The notes beneath the pieces were generated by a model. It saw nothing but the letters and a program-made list of their open reading frames with translations. It searched no databases and was not told the origin of the DNA. A stretch of DNA of 64,000 bases from Alphaproteobacteria bacterium (GTDB lineage: Bacteria; Pseudomonadota; Alphaproteobacteria; Acetobacterales; Acetobacteraceae). The DNA lies in contig JADZEB010000015.1 in assembly GCA_020850755.1 (NCBI GenBank), forward strand, positions 62,001-126,000, written 5' to 3'. Made by a program: the position numbers and the translations under genes. Positions 44,734-52,373 of the stretch are shown in pieces (position 1 is the first letter of the stretch; every line of letters starts with the position of its first letter).

Positions 44734-46133
44734 TACCCCCTCCCGTTCTGGACCGTCTCCATCCAGGCCTTGTCGAGACCGAAATACTCGAGGCGCGAGA
44801 TGAAGCGCGGCCGCGCGATCGAGGCGCGATACTGGCCGATGATGCGGCCGGCCGAATCCTCGCCCTTGTATTCGAAGTGGAACAGGTCGTTCATCATCAC
44901 GACGTCGCCGTCGAGGCCCACCACCTCGGTGACGTAGGTGCAGCGGCGGCCACCGTCGCGCTGGCGCTCCACCTGCACGATCAGGTCGACCGCGCCCACG
45001 ATCTGGGTGCGGATCGCCTTGGGCGGCAGGCTGAAGGCGCCCATCATCACCATGTTCTCGATACGCGTCACGGCGTCGCGCGGGGTGTTGGCGTGGACCG
45101 TGGACATCGAGCCGTCATGGCCTGTGTTCATGGCCTGGAGCATGTCGAAGGCCTCGGCGCCGCGCGTCTCACCGATGATGATGCGGTCGGGGCGCATGCG
45201 CAGCGCGTTGCGCACAAGGTCGCGCGCGGTGATCTCGCCCTTGCCCTCGATGTTGGCGGGGCGTGTTTCCAGCCGCACCCAGTGGGGCTGCTGGAGCTGA
45301 AGCTCGGCCGCGTCCTCGACCGTGATGATGCGCTCGCCATGGTCGATCAGGCGCGACATGGCGTTCATCATGGTGGTCTTGCCGGAACCCGTGCCGCCCG
45401 AGACGATGATGTTCAGCCGGCAGCGCGAGGCGATCTCCAGCGCGCGCGCCACCTCGGGCGCGATCGAGCCGAACTGGATCAGCTTCTGGAAGTCGATCGC
45501 CTTCTTGGAGAACTTACGAATCGACATGCAGGGCCCGTTCAGGGCCAGCGGCGGGAAGATGATGTTGACGCGCGAGCCGTCGGCCAGGCGCGCATCCACC
45601 ATCGGGCTCGATTCGTCGATGCGTCGGCCGATGCGCCCGGCGATGCGGCGGGCGACGTTGGCGACATGCTCGTTGTCGCGGAACTTCACGCCCGAGAGCG
45701 TGAGCTTGCCCTTGCGTTCGACATAGACCGAGTCGAAGCCGTTGACCATGATGTCGGTGACGCTCTCGTCCGCGAGCAGGGGCTCGAGCGGACCGAGGCC
45801 GATCATGTCGAGAGTGAGCTCGCTCGCCAGCGCGCGCTGCTCGCGGCGATTGAGCTGGATGCGCCGTTCGTCGGCGACCTCGCCCAGGATGCGCTCGACC
45901 TCGCCCTGGAGCTGCTCGGCCGGCAGAATGGCGAGCGCGGCGGGGTCGATACGCGACAGGCAGAGCGTGCGCAGTTCCGGCAGCGAGGGCAGGCCCGACG
46001 GGGTCAGGACCGGCCCTTCATCCACGACCGACTGGACCGCAGGGCCGGGCGCGCGGCCCGTGCTCTGCGGCTGGTCATCATCGCCTTCGCCGGCGCTGCG
46101 GCGGCCGAAGGTCACGGATTGCCGGGCATTCAT
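44733..46133 (-). CDS. cpaF: Tad pilus assembly ATPase CpaF/TadA
   Basis: This 466-residue secretion ATPase has Walker [10 protein letters not shown] at 246-254 and [34 protein letters not shown], the Walker B and His box region of VirB11/GspE-type ATPases. The N-terminal 60 residues are disordered and acidic/Pro-rich. An N-domain follows ([32 protein letters not shown]). It powers extrusion of the Flp pilin in the cytoplasm at the TadBC platform. It sits 6 bp after cpaE. The frame ends on the tadB start. Confidence 0.95.
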   Translation of the reverse strand: MNARQSVTFGRRSAGEGDDDQPQSTGRAPGPAVQSVVDEGPVLTPSGLPSLPELRTLCLSRIDPAALAILPAEQLQGEVERILGEVADERRIQLNRREQRALASELTLDMIGLGPLEPLLADESVTDIMVNGFDSVYVERKGKLTLSGVKFRDNEHVANVARRIAGRIGRRIDESSPMVDARLADGSRVNIIFPPLALNGPCMSIRKFSKKAIDFQKLIQFGSIAPEVARALEIASRCRLNIIVSGGTGSGKTTMMNAMSRLIDHGERIITVEDAAELQLQQPHWVRLETRPANIEGKGEITARDLVRNALRMRPDRIIIGETRGAEAFDMLQAMNTGHDGSMSTVHANTPRDAVTRIENMVMMGAFSLPPKAIRTQIVGAVDLIVQVERQRDGGRRCTYVTEVVGLDGDVVMMNDLFHFEYKGEDSAGRIIGQYRASIARPRFISRLEYFGLDKAWMETVQNGRG

Positions 46134-46139
46134 GACTCA

Positions 46140-47396
46140 CTATCCTTTTGGTTGGCGCTTGAACAGGCGTCCGAAGATCGAAACCTTCTTGGTCGCCGGC
46201 GCAGCACCCTCCTCGCGGTCGCGCGTCACCGCGATCTCGTTGGCGATGGTCGCCACGATTTTGCGGAACGGCGAACGCTGCGTCACCGGAAGCTTGCCCA
46301 GGGTCGCGGACACGGGAATGACCTTGGGCAGGTAGGGAATGACGAAATCGACCGGCCGGCCAAGCGCGGCTTCGAAATCCTTGCGCGAGAGCGTGCCGGG
46401 CATGCCGAGCTTGTTCAGCACCACGAGCCGGTTCTGCACGCCCTGGTCGGCGCTGGCCAGCTTGACGATGCGCTGCGTGTCACGCGCTGACGAAAGCGTG
46501 GGCTCGGCCACGACGATCGTCACATGCGCCATCTCCAGGATCGTGCGATAGGCGGGGCCGGGCATGGCCGGCACATCGGCGATCACGATGTTGTAGTGCT
46601 GGCGCAGGAAGTCGAGAAGCTTGCGCGCGGCCTCGGGGCGGACCTCGACCGCATCGTCGAGCGCTTCCTCGGACGAAAGCAGGTCCACGCGCTCGCCCAG
46701 CGCCACGGCGGAACGCTCAAGGAACAGGTTGTCGAGACGCTCTGGCGCTTCCAGCGCGGCGCGCAGGCCGCCCGCGCTCTTCACGCCGGCCATCAGCGCC
46801 AGCGTGCCGGCATGCGGGTTGAAATCGGCCAGCACCGTGTGCCGGTGCGGCCCCGAGCCGAGATAGACAGCGACACCGAGCGCCACGGTGGAGGCGCCGC
46901 CGCCGCCACGCGAGCCGACGAAGGCGACGATGCGTCCGCCGCGGGTGTGCGCCTCACGCACCGGCTGGTCGACGATGTGCGGGCAGAAGAAGCGCACGAT
47001 CACATCGCGCGACAGCGGCTTGAACAGGTATTCGCGCACGCCGAATTCATGCACGAGCAGGCGGTAGAGCGTCAGGTCGTCCCGGTCGCCCACGACCAGC
47101 ACGCGCGTATCCGGCTCGCACACATGCGCAAGCTGGTCGAGCGCGTCGGCCGGACGCTCCATCGACCCCACATCGACGATCAACGCGCGCGGGGACGGCA
47201 TCTTCTCGAGCTGCTTGGTGGCGGTGGTGACATCGCCCTTGCGCACCTCGATGCCGTCCTTGACCACTTCCTCAAGCACGCGGCGCACCATCGCCTCCGT
47301 CTCCGGATCGGAGATGTAGGCGAGCGCGCGCAGCCGCTGCGGGCGGCCGGTTGCGCGTTTGGCTTCCGTCGTCGATGTGGCTGTCGAGTCGCTCAT
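46140..47396 (-). CDS. cpaE: Pilus localisation/assembly protein CpaE (TadZ-type, degenerate Walker A)
   Basis: This 418-residue protein starts at 47396, overlapping the CpaD-like gene as ATGA. A receiver-like domain (about 22-140, IVDVGSMERPADALDQL, VREYLFKPLSRDVIVRF) precedes a MinD/ParA-type domain. Its P-loop reads VGSRGGGGASTVAL, so the usual Lys of KGGxGKT is missing. That pattern is common in CpaE/TadZ proteins, which act more as polar localisation factors than as strong ATPases. The C-terminus is basic (FGRLFKRQPKG). It lies directly before cpaF. Confidence 0.9.
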   Translation of the reverse strand: MSDSTATSTTEAKRATGRPQRLRALAYISDPETEAMVRRVLEEVVKDGIEVRKGDVTTATKQLEKMPSPRALIVDVGSMERPADALDQLAHVCEPDTRVLVVGDRDDLTLYRLLVHEFGVREYLFKPLSRDVIVRFFCPHIVDQPVREAHTRGGRIVAFVGSRGGGGASTVALGVAVYLGSGPHRHTVLADFNPHAGTLALMAGVKSAGGLRAALEAPERLDNLFLERSAVALGERVDLLSSEEALDDAVEVRPEAARKLLDFLRQHYNIVIADVPAMPGPAYRTILEMAHVTIVVAEPTLSSARDTQRIVKLASADQGVQNRLVVLNKLGMPGTLSRKDFEAALGRPVDFVIPYLPKVIPVSATLGKLPVTQRSPFRKIVATIANEIAVTRDREEGAAPATKKVSIFGRLFKRQPKG

Positions 47397-47692
47397 TGAT
47401 TGGCACCTCCAGAGGCGGATTGCTGGCGCCGCGCCAGGTCGGCCAGGCTGGTATCGGGCAGCCGGCGGACACTGTCGGTCTCGTAGCGGTTGACGGCGTC
47501 GGCGGCGGTGTAGCCGAGGCTGCCGCGGGCACCGCGCCCGCGGATGAGGTCGCGCGGATTCTCGACCATCATCGCCAGGTTGGCGTCGTTCGCGCGCGTC
47601 GGGCGCCACTTGCCTTCATCGTCGTAGGCGGCGCAGGCACCAAGCGCGAGCATCGGCACAAGGGCGGTAAGCAGGAGCTTCGAGCGGGTCAT
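47393..47692 (-). CDS. Very short CpaD-like lipoprotein
   Basis: This 99-residue protein has a lipoprotein signal ending LALGAC (C20). The remaining 79 residues contain NDANLAMMVENPRDLIRGRG followed by DAVNRYETD, close to the NLAAMVANPxDL..RG motif at the end of CpaD pilus lipoproteins. Typical CpaD is about 200 residues, so the N-terminal domain seems to be missing. It lies between the secretin cpaC and cpaE, exactly where cpaD normally sits, which supports the call. It probably anchors or stabilises the secretin in the outer membrane. Confidence 0.7.
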   Translation of the reverse strand: MTRSKLLLTALVPMLALGACAAYDDEGKWRPTRANDANLAMMVENPRDLIRGRGARGSLGYTAADAVNRYETDSVRRLPDTSLADLARRQQSASGGANQ

Positions 47693-47704
47693 GTCACGCC
47701 TCCT

Positions 47705-49486
47705 TCAATCGAACATGAAGCCAGGGTCGCCGGCCAGGCGGGGGCTGGGTTGCGCCGGCTGGCCGCGCGCCCTGAGGCGCGAGAAGAACAGACGCTCGAT
47801 ATCGTTGGGCGGCGACCACTGGTCGTTCGGCACGCTCAGCAGCCGCGGCTCGGACACGGGGCGCACCAGATAGGGCGTCACGATGATCACGAGCTCGGTC
47901 TCGGTGCGGCGGAAGCCGTCCGACTTGAACAGCGCGCCGAGGATCGGCAGTTCGCTCAGGACCGGCAGGCCCTGGCTCGCCTGGCGCGTGCTGTCGGACA
48001 GAAGGCCGGCCAGGGCGAAGCTCTGCCCCGAGCCCAGTTCCACCGTCGTTTCCGCGCGCCGCACCGTCAGGCTGGGCAGGCGGATATTGTCGATGATGAT
48101 CGCGTCCTGCTGCGAGATCTCGGACACTTCCGGGCGCACGCGCAGGCTGATCCGGTTGGGGCCCATCACGGTCGGCACGAAGGCCAGGCTCACGCCGAAG
48201 GGCTTCCATTCGACCGTGATCTCGTCGCGGCTGCCGCGCACCGGGATCGGGATCTCGCCGCCGGCAAGGAAGCTCGCCGCCTGGCCCGAAACCGCCGTGA
48301 GGTTCGGTTCGGCCAGGATCGTCACGAGATTGTCGCCTGCCAGAGCGTCGATCACGCCATTGATATCCCAGTTCGTGCCGCGATAGCCGAAGCCGAGAGT
48401 GTCTGGCCGCGATGTCGAACCGACACCGGTGCCGGACAGGCCCTGCAAGGGCAGGAGGGCGCTGATCGCACCGGCGGCACCCGCCGCGGTCCTGAGACCG
48501 AGGGTGAATGCCCCTCCGTTCAACAGAGACTGCCAGTTCAGTCCCAGGTTCCGCGTCACCTGCCGAGACATCTCGGCGACGCGGACCCGGAGATTCACTT
48601 GCAAGGAATGCGCCACGGTCAGGCGATTCACCACCTCGGCGTCATCTTCCAGGTGGGCGCGGACCAGGGTCATCACCCGCTCGGCGTCCTGGGCGGTGTT
48701 GACCTGTCCGGATATCACCGCGCCGTTCGGCATCGGGTCGATCGAGACGCGGGCACCGGGCACCTGGCGGTTGATCCGGCCCTCGACCTCGGTCTTGGGG
48801 AAGGCCGAGGCGCGCACCGTGACGTCGAACAGCACCATCTCGTTGCCGGTGGCCGACAGCGCCGCCACCGTGGTGCGGCCGGGCGCGACGCCCAGCATGA
48901 AGATGCTGGTGGGCGAGGCGGCCCGCACCTCGACCACCGCCGGGTCGGCGGAGAAAAGCGAGGCGGCGGGCTCGGTCAGGTTGAAGACGCGGCCCGAGCC
49001 GGCATTCAGCATTACGCCCTGGCGCTGCTGCTGGATCACCTGGCGGTCGGTGACGATGCGCGGACCGGTGGGCGTGCCGGGGGCCGGCGGGGTGGCCGCG
49101 GCCGTGCCGGGCACCGTCTGCTGCACCGGCATGAGCATCATGTTGCCGTTGCCGCGCTGGACCGCCGGCGTCGGCGAGAAGGCGCTCGGCTGCCAGGCTT
49201 GGTTCTGGGCGATCCGCCCCGGCGCCAGGGTGGCGCCATCGGCATCGAGCTGGCGGCCGGCGCGGGCGCGCGCGGCGGGGTCGAGCCCGAACTGGCCGGG
49301 ATAGGCTTCCGCCGGAACCTGCCCGGCACCCCGGCCGAAGGCCGGCTCCCAGTTCGCCCTCGGGGCGGCGCTTTGCCCGTACACCGGCGAGATACTCGCC
49401 ATGACGAGCAGAGCCGAGACAACAACGCCAAGCGTCGCCGATCCGTAACTCTGCGAACGCTTGGTCCAGCTTGTGGCCTGGACCAT
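47705..49486 (-). CDS. cpaC: Tad/Flp secretin CpaC (RcpA)
   Basis: This 593-residue protein starts at 49486 with GAGGGGG about 10 nt upstream; no convincing start lies further up. A Sec-type signal ends near PVYGQ (residue 38). A long Pro/Ala/Gln linker follows, then the pilus N-terminal domain (GVMLNAGSGRVFNLTEPAASLFSADPAVVEV), a BON-like segment (VSIDPMPNGAVISGQVNTAQDAERVMTLVR) and the secretin core (VSGQAASFLAGGEIPIPV, ELGSGQSFALAGLLSD, LPVLSELPILGALFKSDGFRRTETELVIIVTPYLV). It forms the outer-membrane pore for the Flp pilus, with TadD and the CpaD-like protein as helpers. Confidence 0.95.
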   Translation of the reverse strand: MVQATSWTKRSQSYGSATLGVVVSALLVMASISPVYGQSAAPRANWEPAFGRGAGQVPAEAYPGQFGLDPAARARAGRQLDADGATLAPGRIAQNQAWQPSAFSPTPAVQRGNGNMMLMPVQQTVPGTAAATPPAPGTPTGPRIVTDRQVIQQQRQGVMLNAGSGRVFNLTEPAASLFSADPAVVEVRAASPTSIFMLGVAPGRTTVAALSATGNEMVLFDVTVRASAFPKTEVEGRINRQVPGARVSIDPMPNGAVISGQVNTAQDAERVMTLVRAHLEDDAEVVNRLTVAHSLQVNLRVRVAEMSRQVTRNLGLNWQSLLNGGAFTLGLRTAAGAAGAISALLPLQGLSGTGVGSTSRPDTLGFGYRGTNWDINGVIDALAGDNLVTILAEPNLTAVSGQAASFLAGGEIPIPVRGSRDEITVEWKPFGVSLAFVPTVMGPNRISLRVRPEVSEISQQDAIIIDNIRLPSLTVRRAETTVELGSGQSFALAGLLSDSTRQASQGLPVLSELPILGALFKSDGFRRTETELVIIVTPYLVRPVSEPRLLSVPNDQWSPPNDIERLFFSRLRARGQPAQPSPRLAGDPGFMFD

Positions 49487-49514
49487 GTGTGGAATTCCCC
49501 CTCTTTGCTGCGGC

Positions 49515-49553
49515 ACCGGCCGGGGTGGTCTGGGCAAACCACCCGTGGCCGGT
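49515..49553 (-). terminator. Nested stem-loop between cpaB and cpaC
   Basis: ACCGGCC (49515-49521) pairs with GGCCGGT (49547-49553), enclosing GGTGGT/ACCACC. It sits in the 79-nt gap of an operon whose genes are all expected to be co-expressed, so it may be an attenuator or RNA-processing/stability element rather than a full terminator. No U-run follows. Confidence 0.35.
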
Positions 49554-49565
49554 TCCGTCACTTCC

Positions 49566-50462
49566 TCAACGGAAGTTGATTTCCTCCATCTTCGTCCCGT
49601 TGAACACGCGGACCGCATGGCCGGTGCCCGTGGGACCATCGGAACGAAGCGAGCGCGCCACGTCCGAGGCGTAGACAGTCTGGCTTTCCTCGGCGCCGGG
49701 GACCGAGCCAGGGGCGGGGTCCTGCCCGTCCTTGCCCGTGCCAGCCGACACCAGCGAGGGATCCTCGATCGAGCGCACGGTCAGCGACAGCCGGCCGACG
49801 CGCGTGGCGACCACGACTTCCTCGGCCTGGCGGCGTGTGACCTCGAGTGTCACCGTGCGGGCCGTCCTGCCTTCGCTGGCACCGGCGGCGTCGACACCCT
49901 GGGCAAGTGTCTGGTCCACCGCGATGACGCGAACGTCGGACGCTACGGTCTCACCGAAGATACGCCGGCCGAGGGTCAGGCCCTCCTGCGAATCCATCAC
50001 CACAGATAGAATAAGATCAATACGATCACCTGGCCAGATTAATCCTGCGGTGCCGGAAATTGCGTCAACACCTACGGTAACCGCGCGCATCCCGGGCCGC
50101 AGCACGGCGGCAAGGAAGCCGCGATCGCCCGGGTTGATCACGTCGCGCAACGCGAGCGATTCGCCCTGGCCGAGGGTACGGCGGAGCATCGAGCCACGCA
50201 GGGCCGAGCGGGCCGCTTCGGTGTCACGGACATGCAGGTCGGTGACCTCGGCGGTGGGGACCTCGCGCACGGTCAGGTCCTCCATGCGGATGAACCGGCC
50301 CGAGGCGAGGTTGCGCGCGGCAACCAGGACGCGCGTGGTGGGGATCACCACCTGCACTTCCTGCTGCTGTTGCGGCCGCGCCTGCTGGCCGAAGAAGACC
50401 ACGGCCCCAAACAACGCAACCGCGACGACGAAAACCAAGATCAGTATTGCACGGACAACCAT
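49566..50462 (-). CDS. cpaB: Flp pilus assembly protein CpaB (RcpC)
   Basis: This 298-residue protein has one N-terminal membrane helix (RAILILVFVVAVALFGAVVFF). A SAF domain follows around residues 42-110 (VLVAARNLASGRFIRMEDLTVREVP, LRGSMLRRTLGQGESLALRDV), and then the RcpC/CpaB region (FLAAVLRPGMRAVTVGVDAISGTAGLIWPGDRIDLIL). It acts in the periplasm, linking the secretin to the inner-membrane machine, and may bind peptidoglycan through the SAF fold. It is 28 bp behind cpaA. Confidence 0.93.
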   Translation of the reverse strand: MVVRAILILVFVVAVALFGAVVFFGQQARPQQQQEVQVVIPTTRVLVAARNLASGRFIRMEDLTVREVPTAEVTDLHVRDTEAARSALRGSMLRRTLGQGESLALRDVINPGDRGFLAAVLRPGMRAVTVGVDAISGTAGLIWPGDRIDLILSVVMDSQEGLTLGRRIFGETVASDVRVIAVDQTLAQGVDAAGASEGRTARTVTLEVTRRQAEEVVVATRVGRLSLTVRSIEDPSLVSAGTGKDGQDPAPGSVPGAEESQTVYASDVARSLRSDGPTGTGHAVRVFNGTKMEEINFR

Positions 50463-50490
50463 GGCAGTAGTCCTTTACCTGTAGAGATCC

Positions 50491-51027
50491 TCAGTTCAGC
50501 GGACCGCCCATCGTGACCAACGCACCGGCGGCGATTGCCAGACCATATGGAATCGATGCTTTCGTGCGGATCCGCCGCAACTCGGCTGCGGCAAGGCGCC
50601 GCATCAGCGGGCGCTGGCGCGGAGGCCCGGCCAACGCCGTTGCAACCGCCGCGCGAGGCGGGCGGTTGCGGAACGTGTAATGGAGAAGCACGTAGACCAA
50701 CGACACAACCCCGCCGGCAAGCGCCACGGCAAGGAGGTAGGAGGGCACGTGCGCCAGCGGCACCAGCATGGTGGCGGCCGCCCCGAGCTTCACATCGCCC
50801 CCGCCCATGATCCCGGCGGAGAAGGCGGCAAGAAGCAGGGCAAAAACGACAGCGCTGGCCAGCAGCGCGTAGCCGAGGGCGATCGCGCCGCCATCGAGGA
50901 AGCGCAGCACGCCGCCAACGGCGAGCAGAATGACGGAAATCTTGTCGGGGATCAGGCGCCAGCCGACGTCATACAAAGACGCGGCGAGAAGCGCGCATGC
51001 GGCAATGGCTAGAAGAAGCGCCAACAT
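50491..51027 (-). CDS. cpaA: Prepilin peptidase CpaA/TadV (A24 family)
   Basis: This 178-residue membrane protein has four or more hydrophobic segments. The two catalytic Asp regions of A24 aspartyl peptidases are visible: YD20VGWRLIPD28 and GGGD78VK (GxGD motif). It is the short TadV form without an N-methylation domain. It cleaves the Flp and TadE-type leader peptides after Gly at the cytoplasmic face. The C-terminal basic stretch RQRPLMRRLAAAELRRIRTK precedes a last membrane helix. It follows flp1 by 141 bp with a stem-loop between. Confidence 0.92.
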   Translation of the reverse strand: MLALLLAIAACALLAASLYDVGWRLIPDKISVILLAVGGVLRFLDGGAIALGYALLASAVVFALLLAAFSAGIMGGGDVKLGAAATMLVPLAHVPSYLLAVALAGGVVSLVYVLLHYTFRNRPPRAAVATALAGPPRQRPLMRRLAAAELRRIRTKASIPYGLAIAAGALVTMGGPLN

Positions 51028-51091
51028 CGCACATGGTCCCCCTCAGAACCTGGCTCGCGGCACCAAAGGCGCTATGCCGCTGGAATGCCAA

Positions 51092-51135
51092 CCCGGCGCG
51101 TCGGTTGTCCTGGGTGGTCAGCCGATCGCGCCGGG
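51092..51135 (-). terminator. Stem-loop between flp1 and cpaA
   Basis: CCCGGCGCG (51092-51100) pairs with CGCGCCGGG (51127-51135), with CGG/CCG continuing inside. It sits 34 nt past the flp1 stop. In Tad loci the pilin needs far higher expression than the assembly genes, so a partial terminator or RNA-stabilising stem here makes sense. That role is inferred. Confidence 0.5.
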
Positions 51136-51168
51136 GTAAAGCATCCGAAGTCGCTTACGCGTGTGGGA

Positions 51169-51339
51169 TCAGCCACCCATCGCGCCAGCAACCGCGTTGA
51201 ACGTCGCGGTGGCGTTGGTGCCCACCAGCTGCACGGCGCCGATGATGGCAACCGCGATGGCGGCGGCGATCAGGCCGTACTCGAGAGCAGTAACACCCTT
51301 GCGGTCGGCCTTCACGGCCTTGAACAGACGAACGATCAT
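51169..51339 (-). CDS. flp: Flp-family type IVb pilin (copy 1)
   Basis: This 56-residue prepilin starts at 51339, five bases after a perfect AGGAGG. The leader MIVRLFKAVKADRKG ends at G15. The Flp motif follows: V16-TALEYG with E20-Y21, then a hydrophobic helix of about 20 residues (GLIAAAIAVAIIGAVQLVG). After cleavage by CpaA the 41-residue pilin would polymerise into the Flp fibre. It heads the assembly gene run. Its C-terminus FNAVAGAMGG is almost shared with the second pilin. Confidence 0.95.
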   Translation of the reverse strand: MIVRLFKAVKADRKGVTALEYGLIAAAIAVAIIGAVQLVGTNATATFNAVAGAMGG

Positions 51340-51432
51340 AATGACCTCCTGTTGGCATCTAGGATCGGCCATCGGCCGACCGTGGGCTCATCCCGGTCCG
51401 AGTTATTCGCGTCCGGAACCCGCAGCGGTTAA

Positions 51433-51448
51433 CGCACAAGCCATGCCA
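51433..51448 (-). promoter_or_regulatory. Sigma-54-like promoter upstream of flp1
   Basis: The minus strand reads TGGCATGGCTTGTGCG. TGGCA and the GC of the -12 box are correctly spaced, with mismatches at consensus positions 6, 12 and 16. The start would be near 51421, giving an 80-nt leader before the flp1 ATG. Confidence 0.4.
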
Positions 51449-51506
51449 GTCCCGAGATGCCAAACGCGCGCCGTGAAAGCAACCTCCATCAACCTACTGA
51501 GTTTAT

Positions 51507-51535
51507 ATAATATATGTTTGACGAATCGTAACCAA
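51507..51535 (-). promoter_or_regulatory. Possible sigma-70 promoter upstream of flp1
   Basis: TTGGTT (51530-51535) and TATTAT (51507-51512) on the minus strand are separated by 17 nt within a strikingly AT-rich patch. It could give basal flp1 transcription with a leader of about 160 nt. The -35 box is only partly conserved. Confidence 0.3.
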
Positions 51536-51875
51536 GTACATTGATGGCCCCGCTGGCGCGGGCCGCCTGCCCGTCGTAACCCCCTGATGCGATTCGCACT
51601 TTGGATGGCTGCAACCGGGCCGCGTGTGTGCGATTCGGTGTAGTCGGGCCTGGAAACGATGCAAATCGGGAATCAATGAACACCCGGTTACTGGAACGCG
51701 GCGCGGCAGGGCGATCCATCCGCGCCGCACCGGTTTGGCGAGCGGGACGTGCCGGCGCCGCCCGCCCCGATGGGCTGGGCCTCGCCGCTCGAGGCTGCGG
51801 ATCCGGCCGGGATTGAGTCCCAGCGTGGCCGAGGGCACCGCGGCATGCGCCAGGCGGCGTTGAGCGAGCGTGGCG

Positions 51876-51910
51876 CAAAAACAAACGCGCCGACCAGCTG
51901 GCCGGCGCGT
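51876..51910 (-). terminator. Rho-independent-like terminator of flp2
   Basis: On the minus strand an 8-bp stem ACGCGCCG/CGGCGCGT (51885-51910, 10-nt loop that is itself palindromic) is followed by TTTGTTTTT. It lies about 95 nt beyond the flp2 stop. It makes flp2 a single-gene transcript. Confidence 0.65.
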
Positions 51911-52005
51911 GTGCGCGATTGATCGGGGATTACCTCGCCGGCCGGATGCGTCCTGTCACCACAGTGGTCAAGGATCCTGGCGCTGCCGGCGGACGCAAGG
52001 CTGCG

Positions 52006-52176
52006 TCAGCCGCCCATGGCGCCGGCGGCGGCGGTGAACGTGTTGTTCAGGCTCACGCCCATCGTCACGGTGATGCTGTAGATCGCGACAATCGCGATAC
52101 CAGCGACCAGCAGGCCATACTCGAGGGCCGTCACTCCCTTGCGGTCCGTTCGCAGGCTGCGCAATGCACGGATCAT
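52006..52176 (-). CDS. flp: Flp-family type IVb pilin (copy 2)
   Basis: This 56-residue prepilin starts at 52176 with AAGGAG about 8 nt upstream. The leader MIRALRSLRTDRKG ends at G14, and the Flp motif VTALEYG (E19-Y20) and hydrophobic helix LLVAGIAIVAIYSITVTMGV follow. Compared with copy 1 the helix is clearly diverged, while leader, motif and C-terminus (AAAGAMGG) are kept, so this is an old duplication with room for a different role. It has its own sigma-54-like promoter and terminator and lies about 670 bp upstream of copy 1. Confidence 0.93.
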   Translation of the reverse strand: MIRALRSLRTDRKGVTALEYGLLVAGIAIVAIYSITVTMGVSLNNTFTAAAGAMGG

Positions 52177-52285
52177 CTCGCTGCTCCTTTCCCGAACCCT
52201 ACCGGGTTGAGAGGCCCGGGCGCCCCCACGCCCTGATGCGTTGTCGTTAGAGTATTGCGTCAAGCTAGTCCGTCCGGAAGTCTCA

Positions 52286-52301
52286 TGCAAGTCTCTTGCC
52301 A
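52286..52301 (-). promoter_or_regulatory. Sigma-54 (-24/-12) promoter candidate for flp2
   Basis: The minus strand reads TGGCAAGAGACTTGCA, differing from the RpoN consensus TGGCACG-N4-TTGCW at one position (A for C). The start would be near 52275, about 100 nt before the flp2 ATG. No activator site could be assigned. Confidence 0.6.
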
Positions 52302-52373
52302 CAATTGGGAGTTGTATCGCGAATCGAGACATCGCGCCTGGGCTTGCCTGCAACCGAAACCGGGCCGGTGGCC

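Larger units (their letters stand above)
51340..52005. other. 666-bp region between the two pilin genes
   Basis: No protein-coding gene is convincing here. From right to left (direction of transcription) it holds the terminator of flp2 (51876-51910), about 340 nt without recognisable signals, an AT-rich patch with a possible sigma-70 promoter (51507-51535), a sigma-54-like site (51433-51448) and the flp1 leader. Short open frames overlapping it have no family features. Confidence 0.5.

Noticed and set aside
46140-47396. Loss of function of CpaE because its P-loop lacks the usual Lys
   Set aside because: Degenerate Walker A motifs are common in CpaE/TadZ proteins, so this alone is not evidence of decay.
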